Origin: Alkalicoccobacillus gibsonii
GTDB lineage: Bacteria > Bacillota > Bacilli > Bacillales > Bacillaceae_D
Assembly (NCBI RefSeq): GCF_016798245.1
Contig: NZ_JAEUZA010000002.1
Location: 682,001-746,000, forward strand
Direction of reading: 5' to 3'
DNA: 64,000 bases
Part shown: positions 43,275-53,495 of the stretch, piece after piece
Layout: every line of letters begins with the position of its first letter
Position numbering within the stretch: the stretch's first letter is position 1
Made by a program: the position numbers and the translations under genes
Notes under the pieces: generated by a model
Told to the model about the DNA's origin: nothing
Database searches by the model: none
What the model saw: only the letters and a program-made list of their open reading frames with translations

Positions 43275-43361
43275 GTGAACGTTGATTGTACGAGGTTTAC
43301 CCGTGTTACGAGACGTCGTGACACTCAGAACCACCTGCACATGTGCGGTCTGACGGAGTAA
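43275..43361 (+). CDS. 28-residue leader peptide candidate
   Basis: GTG 43275 lies close behind AAAGGAGGTGG, the strongest ribosome site in this region, and opens a 28-codon frame ending at TAA 43359-43361. The product starts MNVDCTRFTRVTRRR and ends HMCGLTE. It has five Arg, five Thr, two Cys and two His, and no membrane helix. The start and ribosome site are within a stem formed with codons 17-21 of the same frame. If translated, ribosomes would open the upstream stem and favour the alternative structure. It is not similar to any peptide I know. It may be only a by-product of RNA structure. Confidence 0.45.
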   Translation: MNVDCTRFTRVTRRRDTQNHLHMCGLTE

Positions 43362-43379
43362 CGTCAGCAGGTTCAGTGG

Positions 43380-43408
43380 AGAGTCCCTATAAGGGGCTCT
43401 TCTTTTTT
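43380..43408 (+). terminator. Terminator of the leader RNA
   Basis: GAGTCCC (43381-43387) pairs with GGGGCTC (43393-43399), extended by A43380-T43400, loop TATAA, followed by a T run interrupted by one C. Downstream, TGGTATACT (43435-43443) looks like an extended -10 box that could start kinase mRNA independently of read-through. Confidence 0.75.
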
Positions 43409-43483
43409 GTTCTGTCCAGACTGAAGAGAATGAGTGGTATACTATTCATTAAAGACTCGGTTATTTATAGAGAGGTTTTATTT

Positions 43484-45073
43484 ATGCGCTTTCAAACAAA
43501 ATTAATGCTATTAATCTTTACATTTATCCTTTTAATTATATGTATATTAGGGTTTTCCTCTCAAAAGATGATTGAAGAGGCACTAGAAAAAGAAATAGGA
43601 CAGCGAGCGCTAGATTTGGCTGAAACCGTAGCTATTAATCAAACCGTTTTGGATGCGTTTCAATCTGATCACCCAGCAGAAGAAATGTATCAAACCGTAA
43701 ATGATGTTTTTGAAGTGAGTGAAGCCGAATTCATAACAATTGCTAATGAAGAGGGTTTACGGTATTACCACCCTGACTCCTCTAGAATTGGTAAGCCAGC
43801 TGTTGGCGGAGACAATGAACCAGTCTTACAAGAAGGACGTTCGATTATTTCGAAGGCAGAAGGCTCTTTAGGTCTATCCATTCGTGGAAAGGCACCAGTT
43901 TTCATTGAAGGAGAAGTAGTCGGTTTTGTATCTGTTGGTTTTTTAGCTGATAGCATTAACGCAACAGCACTTGCCTACGAAAGAGTCATTCTATTTGTAG
44001 GACTCGGTACATTGGGACTTGGTGCATTAGGAACATTTGCAATCACAAAAGGATTAAAGCGTGCTACACTCGGCATGGAACCAAAGGAAATCGGTCGTCT
44101 GTATGAAGAAAAACAAGCGATTGTTGAATCATTTGGTGAGGGATTAGTGGCCATTAACGAGAAAAATACAATCACCTTAATGAATGGTCGCGCAAAAAAG
44201 CTGTTAGGCCTTGATCCAACACAAACCTATATCGATCGATCGTTATCAGAGCTCATTCATTCGCATGTCTTAGCGGAGCTGCTTGCACAAAGTGATGATA
44301 CGATGAGAGATTATGAAGCCATTACCATTGCGAAAGGGATTGTTGTGCAGAAAGTGCCAATTAAGAATGCTACAAATGAATGGGTAGGGACAGTGTTTGG
44401 CTTACGAGATACATCAGAGTTTCTAGAATTAACCGAACAACTAAGTCAAACCGAAGCATATGCCGATGTATTACGGGCGCAAACACATGAATTTTCAAAT
44501 AAACTTCATGTGCTATCCGGACTCCTGCAGCTTGAATCCTATCAAGAGGCCATAGACTATATAAACGAGGAAGCACATTCACACGAAATAAAAATGAATG
44601 GCTTAAAAGCGAATAAAAGTGATGCGTGGCTTCAATCTTTGCTCATCGGAAAACAGCATCAGGCTGAAGAGAAGGGGATTGAGTGGACCATTCATCTGCC
44701 CTCAGATTCAATTCAACTGAGCCAAAATCAGCGACGTCCATTACTGATATTACTCGGGAATGCCATAGATAATGCAATAGAGACGGTGCTTAAGCCAGAA
44801 GCTGTTCGAAAAAAAATCAATGTTACGTTTACGTTTAAGGAAGGTGCATTGATTGTATCAGTGAGTGACTGGGGGACAGGATTTGGAGAGCGCTCGCTTG
44901 AATCCATCATCCAATCTGGTTACTCTTCAAAGACAGAAGGCAACCATGGATACGGGATGCGGATGATTCAATCAATGGTGCGCGAGTTAAATGGGACTTT
45001 AACAGTTGATTCAAAGGAAGACGCAGTAACATCCATTGAAGTAACCATTCCACTAGAAGAGAATACAGGATGA
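43484..45073 (+). CDS. Sensor histidine kinase, CitA/DcuS/MalK type
   Basis: Membrane sensor of 529 residues for a carboxylate or similar ligand. An N-terminal helix (about 6-28), an extracellular PAS-like/Cache domain (about 30-165) and a second helix (about 168-190) are followed by a PAS domain (about 200-310) with AIVESFGEGLVAINEKNTI. The kinase core has the phospho-accepting His in THEFSNKLHVLSGLLQLE, the N-box LLGNAIDNAIE and the G-boxes DWGTGFG and GYGMRMI. ATG 43484 with AGAGGT before it is the start; the frame extends upstream through the terminator but without a ribosome site. Relatives are B. subtilis CitS, DctS and MalK. The YfcC, TctA or M20 genes nearby are possible but unproven targets. 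Confidence 0.88.
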   Translation: MRFQTKLMLLIFTFILLIICILGFSSQKMIEEALEKEIGQRALDLAETVAINQTVLDAFQSDHPAEEMYQTVNDVFEVSEAEFITIANEEGLRYYHPDSSRIGKPAVGGDNEPVLQEGRSIISKAEGSLGLSIRGKAPVFIEGEVVGFVSVGFLADSINATALAYERVILFVGLGTLGLGALGTFAITKGLKRATLGMEPKEIGRLYEEKQAIVESFGEGLVAINEKNTITLMNGRAKKLLGLDPTQTYIDRSLSELIHSHVLAELLAQSDDTMRDYEAITIAKGIVVQKVPIKNATNEWVGTVFGLRDTSEFLELTEQLSQTEAYADVLRAQTHEFSNKLHVLSGLLQLESYQEAIDYINEEAHSHEIKMNGLKANKSDAWLQSLLIGKQHQAEEKGIEWTIHLPSDSIQLSQNQRRPLLILLGNAIDNAIETVLKPEAVRKKINVTFTFKEGALIVSVSDWGTGFGERSLESIIQSGYSSKTEGNHGYGMRMIQSMVRELNGTLTVDSKEDAVTSIEVTIPLEENTG

Positions 45074-45086
45074 AAGGAGTCAGACT

Positions 45087-45785
45087 ATGGAACAGTCTCA
45101 TGAGATAGATGTACTCATCATTGAAGATGATATGAAGGTAGCAGAAATTAATAAGCGATTTGTTGAAAAGGTGGGAGACTTTAAAGTTGTGGGTGTTGCT
45201 ACATCCAAAGAAGAAATTGACACGCTACTAGATGTCTATAAACCACAGCTTGTTATTTTAGATATTTACCTTCCTGATGTAAACGGGGTAGAGTTTTTGC
45301 CTACACTGAAAGTAGAGTACCCAGAAGTAGATGTCATTATGATTAGCGCGGAACAAGATGTTCAAATGATTGTAGAGACATTAAGGTACGGTGTGTTTGA
45401 TTATTTGACAAAGCCAGTGATGTTTAAGCGATTTAAAGAAATGCTTACTCGGTACAAGCAGTTCAGGTCCACTATTACTTATTGGACAAATGAGCAAAAA
45501 AAATTAGACCAGAAAAATATTGATCAGCTCTTTCTAGGTAATGAACAAGGAGAACCTTCTCAAGCTCCTTTCGCAAAAGGAATTGACCACATAACCTATC
45601 ATAAAATACTGGCATTCATTCAAGCGCGTGGGGAAGCGACGACCGAATTAGTAGTCGAAGCGTTTGGCGTAAGTCGGTCAACCGCACGACGCTATTTGGC
45701 CTCATTAGTTGAACGTGGTGACGCAAAAAGTGACGTCACATACGGTGTGGTAGGAAGGCCAGAGAAATTATACAAACCGACGTAA
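45087..45785 (+). CDS. Response regulator, CitB/DctR/MalR type
   Basis: Transcription regulator of 232 residues, partner of the kinase 13 bp upstream. The receiver domain (about 7-125) has the acidic pocket IIEDD (11-15), phospho-acceptor Asp59 in LVILDIYLPDVNG, and the KP pair in YLTKPVMF. The C-terminal part (about 170-232) contains a helix-turn-helix, ELVVEAFGVSRSTARRYLASL, cut here in description to its core SRSTARRYLA. This is typical of the CitB family, which binds promoters of carboxylate transporters. The start follows AAAGGAGTC. Confidence 0.88.
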   Translation: MEQSHEIDVLIIEDDMKVAEINKRFVEKVGDFKVVGVATSKEEIDTLLDVYKPQLVILDIYLPDVNGVEFLPTLKVEYPEVDVIMISAEQDVQMIVETLRYGVFDYLTKPVMFKRFKEMLTRYKQFRSTITYWTNEQKKLDQKNIDQLFLGNEQGEPSQAPFAKGIDHITYHKILAFIQARGEATTELVVEAFGVSRSTARRYLASLVERGDAKSDVTYGVVGRPEKLYKPT

Positions 45786-45852
45786 ACTTCAATACTAATA
45801 TGAATAGAGCTGCATATAATTGTCTAAACTCCTTATAAAAGGGGGAGTCATG

Positions 45853-45963
45853 ATGGAGCATGAAGGGAATTTCTTTGAAGGTGTCTTCTGGGGGACTTTA
45901 CTCAGTTTGCCGTTATGGGTTGCGATTGTTGGTTGGATTAAGATTACGCTTAGCTTTTTCTAG
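45853..45963 (+). CDS. 36-residue single-helix membrane peptide
   Basis: A short gene in the same direction 67 bp behind the response regulator, with GGGGGAG (45841-45847) before ATG 45853; ATG 45850 is too close. The peptide has an acidic, polar start (MEHEGNFFEG) and then one hydrophobic helix with Trp residues (VFWGTLLSLPLWVAIVGW), then IKITLSFF. No family recognised. A strong terminator follows seven bases after its stop, so the peptide would be the last product of the two-component operon. Small membrane peptides in such places often tune the sensor kinase; here this is only inference. Confidence 0.65.
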   Translation: MEHEGNFFEGVFWGTLLSLPLWVAIVGWIKITLSFF

Positions 45964-45969
45964 GGTGTG

Positions 45970-46029
45970 AAGCTGTCTTACGAATGATGAGTCTAGGTAG
46001 ACTGGTCGATCGTAAGGCAGCTTTTTTCT
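45970..46029 (+). terminator. Terminator of the two-component operon
   Basis: AAGCTGTCTTACGA (45970-45983) pairs with TCGTAAGGCAGCTT (46010-46023) with one G-T pair, with an inner GTCT/AGAC hairpin, followed by TTTTTT. Confidence 0.88.
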
Positions 46030-46079
46030 ATTCTTCTCAATATGATAGAATAGAAGAAGAATAGATAGGAGTGGTTAGT

Positions 46080-47213
46080 GTGAAAGAGTATCTACAATCT
46101 AAAGAAACAGCCATGCTGGAGCTGTTAGAGAAGCTAGTTAATGTTGACAGCGGCTCCTATAATAAACAAGGTGTCGATGAAATCGTCCGAATCTTACAAC
46201 AGGAGTTTAATGAACTAGACTTTGACACTCACGTTAATGAAGAAAAAGAATTTGGAAACCAACTAATCGTGTCTCATAAAGAAGCAACAGACCCGACAAC
46301 GCTACTTGTTTTACATATGGATACCGTGTTTGGCAAAGGCACAGCTAAAGAAAGACCTTTCACAATAAAAGAGGGTATTGCCTACGGACCAGGTGTGATT
46401 GATATGAAAGGAAGTCACGTCACAACATTATTTGCAGTAAAAGCGTTGCTACAAGAGCACGCGGACGCTTTAAAATCAGTTAAGATTCTATTTACAAGTG
46501 ATGAAGAAATTGGCGCACCGGCAGGAAGAGCTGTGATAGAAAAACATGCCAGTGGAATGAAATACGCTCTCGTAATGGAACCTGCGAGAACAGACGGATC
46601 GCTAGTATCATCACGACGTGGGGGCGGACTTTATAAAATGGAAGTCAGTGGTCGAGCAGCCCATTCTGGAATTGAGCCTGAAAAAGGCCGTAGTGCGATA
46701 GAAGAACTTTCTCATAAAGTCATTAAGCTTCACGCTCTTTCTGATCATGAAAATGGCATTAGCGTAAATGTGGGACTTATTAACGGGGGCTCCTCCGTTA
46801 ACACGGTTGCGCCTAAAGCTACAGGAGAGATCGATATTCGCATCACAAAAATGGAGCAAGCAGAACCGCTTGCAAAGAAAATCGAAGAAATCTGCGCCAC
46901 TCCAGATGTTGATGGCACCTCCATTAAGTTAGAGGGCGGAATCACACGTCCACCAATGGAGAAAAACACTCAGACCATCGAGTTACTTGATACGATTAAA
47001 GAGGTAGGCGAAGAGATTGGTCTACCGATCACGGATATCTCAACCGGCGGCGGATCAGATGCCTCCTTCACATCAGCGATGGGCATCGCAACCATTGATG
47101 GACTCGGACCAAAAGGCGGGAATCAACACAATGAAGGAGAATACCTGGAGATCGAGACGTTGGTCGAGAGGGCTGAGCTTTTGGCTGCGGTAGTGAAGAG
47201 ATTGGCGAAGTGA
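46080..47213 (+). CDS. M20 metallopeptidase (carboxypeptidase G2/ArgE-DapE type)
   Basis: Di-zinc aminoacyl hydrolase of 377 residues. Metal and catalytic residues are in LVLHMDTVFG (His and Asp), PGVIDMKGS (bridging Asp), TSDEEIGAP (catalytic Glu and ligand Glu), EPAR and the C-terminal QHNEGEY (His). The dimerisation domain contains GRAAHSGIEPEKGRSA (about 198-213). It probably removes a C-terminal Glu or another residue from a small amide. GTG 46080 is the start, eight bases after ATAGGAG; an earlier GTG overlaps that site. It is transcribed alone. Such peptidases often work with a YfcC- or AbgT-type transporter, and one is at 39.1 kb. Confidence 0.87.
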   Translation: MKEYLQSKETAMLELLEKLVNVDSGSYNKQGVDEIVRILQQEFNELDFDTHVNEEKEFGNQLIVSHKEATDPTTLLVLHMDTVFGKGTAKERPFTIKEGIAYGPGVIDMKGSHVTTLFAVKALLQEHADALKSVKILFTSDEEIGAPAGRAVIEKHASGMKYALVMEPARTDGSLVSSRRGGGLYKMEVSGRAAHSGIEPEKGRSAIEELSHKVIKLHALSDHENGISVNVGLINGGSSVNTVAPKATGEIDIRITKMEQAEPLAKKIEEICATPDVDGTSIKLEGGITRPPMEKNTQTIELLDTIKEVGEEIGLPITDISTGGGSDASFTSAMGIATIDGLGPKGGNQHNEGEYLEIETLVERAELLAAVVKRLAK

Positions 47214-47405
47214 ACATAGTTTAATAAATTCTAAATGTATGAAGCGAACTATCAATACTGGTAGTTTGCTTTTTTTGTCATCTCTATCAATGTTAAGCAT
47301 AGGGATATATGAGAGCTTTTGTCGAAACTATATGCAATCTCATACACTCGCTCTATGATAGATAGGTGTTAGATAATATTACATAGAGACGAGGAAAAGA
47401 GTGAA

Positions 47406-48068
47406 ATGAACACGACAAGATTCACGTGGAAATCTGTATTTGCGGCAATCATATTAGTTATGGTGCTAAGTGGGTGTGGCGAGGTTCAAAGTGTATCTGC
47501 TGGCCCAGATTTAGAGGAATTACAAACCATAACAGATGAGCAAAATGAACAGATATCTGAATTAAATGAAGAGAATGATGAACTAAAAGAAAAATTAGTT
47601 GAAGCAGAAGAGAGAAATAAAGAGCTTGAAGAAGAGATTGCCAGTCAAACATCAATTGAAGAATTAGAAGACAAGATCCAGGAGTACGAAGCTGAAATTG
47701 ATACCTTAGTACTCAAAAACGAGGACTTAGAAAGTGAGAAAGAGAAACTAGTAGAAGAGAAAGAAAAGCTAGGTTCTCAAGTTTCGACACTTGAAAAAGA
47801 AAATGAAACACTTAGCAAGGAGATTAAATCGAAAGAATCAGAAATTGAAGAAGTAAAGGCAAATGTTCAAGAAGAGAGTAACAACGACAAAAGTGAAACC
47901 AGTCAAGACACTTCAGATGAATCTGCAAGTTGTGATATCAAGGGAAGTGAAAGTGGTATTTATCATGTACCTGGAAGCACTTATTATGATCGAACAACAA
48001 ATGTCGTAAAATATTTTTGTTCGGAATCGGAAGCTGAGAATGCAGGATATAGAGCGCCTAAAAGATAA
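47406..48068 (+). CDS. Coiled-coil lipoprotein with C-terminal sunset domain
   Basis: A 220-residue secreted lipoprotein. The signal peptide ends in the lipobox LSGC (Cys25). Residues 34-150 are almost all Glu, Lys, Leu and Asn in heptads ([19 protein letters not shown] is typical), a long coiled coil. A Ser/Asp/Glu linker follows. The C-terminal 45 residues start [20 protein letters not shown] and include a second Cys in [15 protein letters not shown]. This is the small sunset module also found behind nucleases and SLH proteins in Firmicutes. The coiled coil probably spaces that module away from the membrane through the wall. The start is ATG 47406. The role is unknown. Confidence 0.8.
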   Translation: MNTTRFTWKSVFAAIILVMVLSGCGEVQSVSAGPDLEELQTITDEQNEQISELNEENDELKEKLVEAEERNKELEEEIASQTSIEELEDKIQEYEAEIDTLVLKNEDLESEKEKLVEEKEKLGSQVSTLEKENETLSKEIKSKESEIEEVKANVQEESNNDKSETSQDTSDESASCDIKGSESGIYHVPGSTYYDRTTNVVKYFCSESEAENAGYRAPKR

Positions 48069-48080
48069 CTATTTGTTTGA

Positions 48081-48118
48081 AAAAAGAACAGATCCTGTGC
48101 TCAGGATCTGTTCTTTTT
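48081..48118. terminator. Strong bidirectional terminator
   Basis: A perfect 17-bp stem (48081-48097 with 48102-48118), loop TGCT, with A and T runs on either side. It serves the lipoprotein gene and the leftward NUDIX gene. Confidence 0.92.
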
Positions 48119-48124
48119 GTCTAT

Positions 48125-48745
48125 TTATTTCTTCAACAAATCAACCACAAACTGAGACCATGTCTCCATGCGATCATATTGCTCTTGATCCGCTAATTGT
48201 TCTAGCTTCATCCAATGTCCCGCAATTTGATCCGTTTCTTTTACACTGACTTGAGCTGTGTCCTTCAAATCTAGTACAGAAAGGATTCCGATATGCACAC
48301 GACCAACCTCGGATTCATCATCGTTAATTAATCCAATGGTTTCGATTGATACCTTATCCTCCTCTGCTAGCTCAAGCTCTTCATCTAATTCGCGATCTGT
48401 GTTGATTCGGAGCACTTCATCAAAGTTATCTGCTTCGATATGATTCATGTGCCCACCAAAGCCTAGAGATAGCTTATTATGTAGACGAGATTCTCCGCCT
48501 CCAGCTAAGCGTTCATATGCAAAGAACTCGTCTCCGCGACGAATGACTACATAAGGAATTGGCTGTTTAAAGCTAGGATCTTCCTCTGCGTCACCGCGGC
48601 GCATTTCTTTATACGTTTCTTTAATTTGCTTCATAATGGCATCTGTTGTTGTTTTTTCACCAGTTAACCCTTGAAATGTTAACGTCTCAGATTGAAAGAC
48701 GGACTCTCGGGGGGCAACTAGGATTTGCTCATCCATTTTTCCCAT
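48125..48745 (-). CDS. NUDIX-like phosphoesterase-type protein
   Basis: A 206-residue protein with a Nudix-like core: GFGGHMNHIEADNFDEVL (about 98-115) continues to RELDEELEL, so the glycines and the RE..EE.. helix are present, but the spacing between Gly and the REL helix is longer than in the standard box. Proteins of this shape are annotated as NUDIX phosphoesterases with uncertain activity. ATG 48745 is the start, with GGAAGGAAGAG before it. It lies 55 bp downstream of nrdF in the same direction, without a strong terminator in between, so it may be transcribed with the ribonucleotide reductase genes. Confidence 0.7.
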   Translation of the reverse strand: MGKMDEQILVAPRESVFQSETLTFQGLTGEKTTTDAIMKQIKETYKEMRRGDAEEDPSFKQPIPYVVIRRGDEFFAYERLAGGGESRLHNKLSLGFGGHMNHIEADNFDEVLRINTDRELDEELELAEEDKVSIETIGLINDDESEVGRVHIGILSVLDLKDTAQVSVKETDQIAGHWMKLEQLADQEQYDRMETWSQFVVDLLKK

Positions 48746-48799
48746 TTGTACTCTTCCTTCCTGAATCCACAAAAGTAAGACGCAAAAGAGGCATAGTGC

Positions 48800-49780
48800 C
48801 TACTTTTGCGTATCAAAAATAAAATCGTCGTCTCGAACAGGTTCAACCGTTGCTTTCTTGTAGCCATTCCCCTTCATCGAGAAGAAGTCATGAGACTTCG
48901 TTTTTGTATCTAGTCCATTTAAGATAATTGGATTAATTTCTTCTTCCTCGAAGTAAGCATCAAAGCCAAGGTTCATTAACGCTTTGTTTGCATTGTAGCG
49001 AATGAATTTCTTTACATCATACGAAAGGCCAACTTGATCGTAGACATCTTCTGTGTAAGCTAGCTCGTTGTCGTATAGTGATTTAAGGAGCTCGTGTGCG
49101 TATCCTTGTAATTCAAGCTGTACTTCAGGCGTCTGTTTATTGTAGATTTCTTGTGCAAGTAAGCCAATGTACACGCCGTGAATTGCTTCATCACGTAAGA
49201 TCAGGTTGATAATCTCGCCACTCTGCATCAATTTCCCTTGTCCGTAAAAGTAAAGAGGATAATAGAATCCACTATAGAAAAGGAAACTCTCTAGATAAAC
49301 AGATGCAACCATCCCTTTATATAGAGAGATTTCATCATTTGCTTGAATGTTTTCATAGATTCCAACAATCATGTTTGCTTTTTTCTGAAGGAAACGATTT
49401 TCTTTAACCCAATCAAATACTTCATTAATTGTCTCAGTTGGAGCCAGTGTCATGAAGATATTACTGTATGACTTCGCGTGCACCGCATTCTCCATCATTG
49501 CCATAAAGTTAAGCACGGCTTTACGCTGGTGACCTTCTACGTGATCGGCAATAATTGGCATCCCTGTGTTTCCTTGCTCCGTATCAAGTAAGGTTAATCC
49601 TGCTAGAACCTTCATATAAGCATCTTTCTCAGTTTCCTCTAGATACTTCCAAGTTAGAAGGTCTCCGTTTAAAGCGACTTCCTCAGGAAGCCAGAACTGC
49701 TTCACATTTTGGTTATAGAACATTTGTGTAAAGTCGTCCTCGTGCTTTGACCAGTTTGCTGCATCAAATACTCTGCTCAT
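48800..49780 (-). CDS. nrdF: Class Ib ribonucleotide reductase, beta subunit
   Basis: Carries the dimetal centre (Mn or Fe) and tyrosyl radical that drive dNTP synthesis together with NrdE. The protein is 326 residues. The N-terminal ligands are at the expected places: Asp66 in LLDTEQGN, Glu97 and His101 in [12 protein letters not shown], with the radical Tyr105. Further ligands lie in [18 protein letters not shown]-like and [12 protein letters not shown] segments. ATG 49780 is preceded by AAAGGAG. It is downstream of nrdE, separated by 80 bp that contain a hairpin. Confidence 0.96.
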   Translation of the reverse strand: MSRVFDAANWSKHEDDFTQMFYNQNVKQFWLPEEVALNGDLLTWKYLEETEKDAYMKVLAGLTLLDTEQGNTGMPIIADHVEGHQRKAVLNFMAMMENAVHAKSYSNIFMTLAPTETINEVFDWVKENRFLQKKANMIVGIYENIQANDEISLYKGMVASVYLESFLFYSGFYYPLYFYGQGKLMQSGEIINLILRDEAIHGVYIGLLAQEIYNKQTPEVQLELQGYAHELLKSLYDNELAYTEDVYDQVGLSYDVKKFIRYNANKALMNLGFDAYFEEEEINPIILNGLDTKTKSHDFFSMKGNGYKKATVEPVRDDDFIFDTQK

Positions 49781-49815
49781 GATTGTGTATCTCCTTTAGT
49801 TCGATTTACATAACA

Positions 49816-49840
49816 AAAGAGGTGACAGGGCCACCTCTTT
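49816..49840 (-). other. Intercistronic hairpin between nrdE and nrdF
   Basis: AAAGAGGTG and CACCTCTTT (49816-49824 and 49832-49840 on the plus strand) form a 9-bp stem. On the transcribed strand it is followed by TTGTTATG, a weak T tract. It may stabilise nrdE mRNA or partly terminate transcription, setting the NrdE:NrdF ratio. Confidence 0.6.
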
Positions 49841-49860
49841 GATGGATATTTGCTTCTATT

Positions 49861-52324
<2,464 letters not shown>

Positions 52325-52358
52325 TCACGTTCCTTTTCCAATCAATCTTTAAAGAACT

Positions 52359-52374
52359 ATACCACATATAGTAT
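52359..52374 (-). promoter_or_regulatory. NrdR-like box over the nrd promoter
   Basis: On the minus strand the 16-mer ATACTATATGTGGTAT agrees with the NrdR-box pattern ACACTATATNTNGTGT at all but two fixed positions. It overlaps the predicted -10 box, so NrdR with dATP would shut off the operon. I see no good second box at the usual distance. Confidence 0.55.
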
Positions 52375-52396
52375 AAGATAAACATCAAAAAAACAA
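52368..52396 (-). promoter_or_regulatory. Probable nrdI promoter
   Basis: On the minus strand, TTGTTT (52396-52391), 17-bp spacer, TACTAT (52373-52368), about 50 bases before the nrdI start codon and overlapped by the NrdR-like box. Confidence 0.5.
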
Positions 52397-52406
52397 TATA
52401 TAGATA

Positions 52407-52427
52407 TTATACACAACCTGTGTATAA
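52407..52427. promoter_or_regulatory. Inverted pair of DnaA boxes upstream of nrdIEF
   Basis: TTATACACA (52407-52415) and TGTGTATAA (52419-52427) are both perfect matches to the DnaA box TTATNCACA, in opposite directions with three bases between them. They lie about ten bases upstream of the predicted -35 box of the nrd promoter. Confidence 0.6.
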
Positions 52428-52613
52428 ATGAACGAAAAAGCCGTCCCAGTCGGTTGTTGTCATGTGGACAAGTCTTTTTGTCGAAAAATATAAACTTTTG
52501 GGAGGGGGATTATAGGACATTTTGTAGCTTGAAAAATTTAGACAGTATACAACAAAAAAAGCCATGAATCTAAAATTCATAGCTGAATTTAACGACATCT
52601 ATACGATTGATTA

Positions 52614-53396
52614 TTACTTAGTTAGGAACTCTTCCATAAATTCGGCTAACTCCTGATGACCTTTTTCGCTAAGGATACCACTCTTAGAGTATTCTTCTAT
52701 TTGAGGGTCTGTGACTTCTGGAAAAGTTCCCCAGTGATTAGCGTATAAAATAGAATTTTCTTCAGCAAACTGATTTAAAGATTGGATTTGTGTTAAATAT
52801 TGTACCGGGTTCAAGAGTGGATTAGATGGGTATAAAATAATTTTACTATTAGGTAATTCTTCATTTAATTGAGTTAAGAGTAAATTCAAATTATCCTCAG
52901 ATTCTTCAATAAGAAGTAAACCATTATCATTTAAAGTTAATGACTCTAAGAAAACAATATCAGGATTTGATCTCATAAGTAAATCAATGTCAGAAGAATT
53001 CAGGATATCTAAAGTTGACTGCGACTCTACGTTGATAATTTCATGACGGACCGGATGGCTATCACTTTCGATTGCTTGTACGAGTAGATCAGGCCAGATA
53101 TCTACTTCAGTCGATTCGTCTTGAACAGACTCAAGCGCACTGGAACCAAAGAAAACAATGTTAAGCTCATTTGATTCAAGATTCTCATACGTATCACCAA
53201 GTATCCCACCGAACGAGTGACTTTCTTCCGTCTCTATTATTTCATTTGATGAATTTGTGGTATTATTAGTAACGTCTGTTTCGGCATTAGTTGCTAAATC
53301 ATTAAGTTTGTTTTGATAAGATATGTATCCGAAAGCGATGATTCCAATTGACAAAATAATTGTTAAAACAAATGCTAAATTTTTCAGGATGAACAT
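52614..53396 (-). CDS. Membrane-anchored SGNH/GDSL-like hydrolase
   Basis: A 260-residue protein with an N-terminal membrane anchor (about 4-27, LAFVLTIILSIGIIAFGYI), an Asn/Thr/Ser/Glu linker (about 34-65) and an extracellular domain that resembles SGNH hydrolases. The nucleophile serine would be in VFFGSSALE (about 80-88), a later Asn-containing block is less clear, and the catalytic His would be in SEKGHQELAEF near the C-terminus. It may deacylate or deacetylate surface polysaccharide. It is divergent from the glycosyltransferase that opens the surface polymer cluster, 99 bp away. Confidence in the enzyme class is moderate because blocks II and III are degenerate. Confidence 0.6.
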   Translation of the reverse strand: MFILKNLAFVLTIILSIGIIAFGYISYQNKLNDLATNAETDVTNNTTNSSNEIIETEESHSFGGILGDTYENLESNELNIVFFGSSALESVQDESTEVDIWPDLLVQAIESDSHPVRHEIINVESQSTLDILNSSDIDLLMRSNPDIVFLESLTLNDNGLLLIEESEDNLNLLLTQLNEELPNSKIILYPSNPLLNPVQYLTQIQSLNQFAEENSILYANHWGTFPEVTDPQIEEYSKSGILSEKGHQELAEFMEEFLTK

Positions 53397-53495
53397 TCCT
53401 TTCTGAGTATAAAGATCTAATTTATTATATAACTAACGTTCCATTAAAGAAAGGTTTTTAAAAAGCGCTTGTTTTAGAAAAGAAGGTGTAGGATT

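Larger units (their letters stand above)
43255..43408 (+). ncRNA. Structured leader RNA with alternative stems and terminator
   Basis: The segment 43322-43338 can pair upstream with 43265-43277: AGGTGGTTC with GAACCACCT, then AGTG with CACT, 13 pairs and a 2-base bulge, which hides the ribosome site and start codon of a 28-codon frame. It can also pair downstream with 43367-43378: AGTG with CACT, GGTTC with GAACC, GCA with TGC. The two pairings exclude each other. Between them is a CTGACG/CGTCAG hairpin (43350-43367). The unit ends with the terminator GAGTCCC-TATAA-GGGGCTC (43381-43399) and a T run. The sensor kinase begins 75 bases further on. It could be an attenuator or a free regulatory RNA. 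Confidence 0.6.

Noticed and set aside
43343-43483. Longer form of the sensor kinase starting at 43343
   Set aside because: The extra 47 codons run through the leader RNA terminator and have no ribosome site; ATG 43484 has one.
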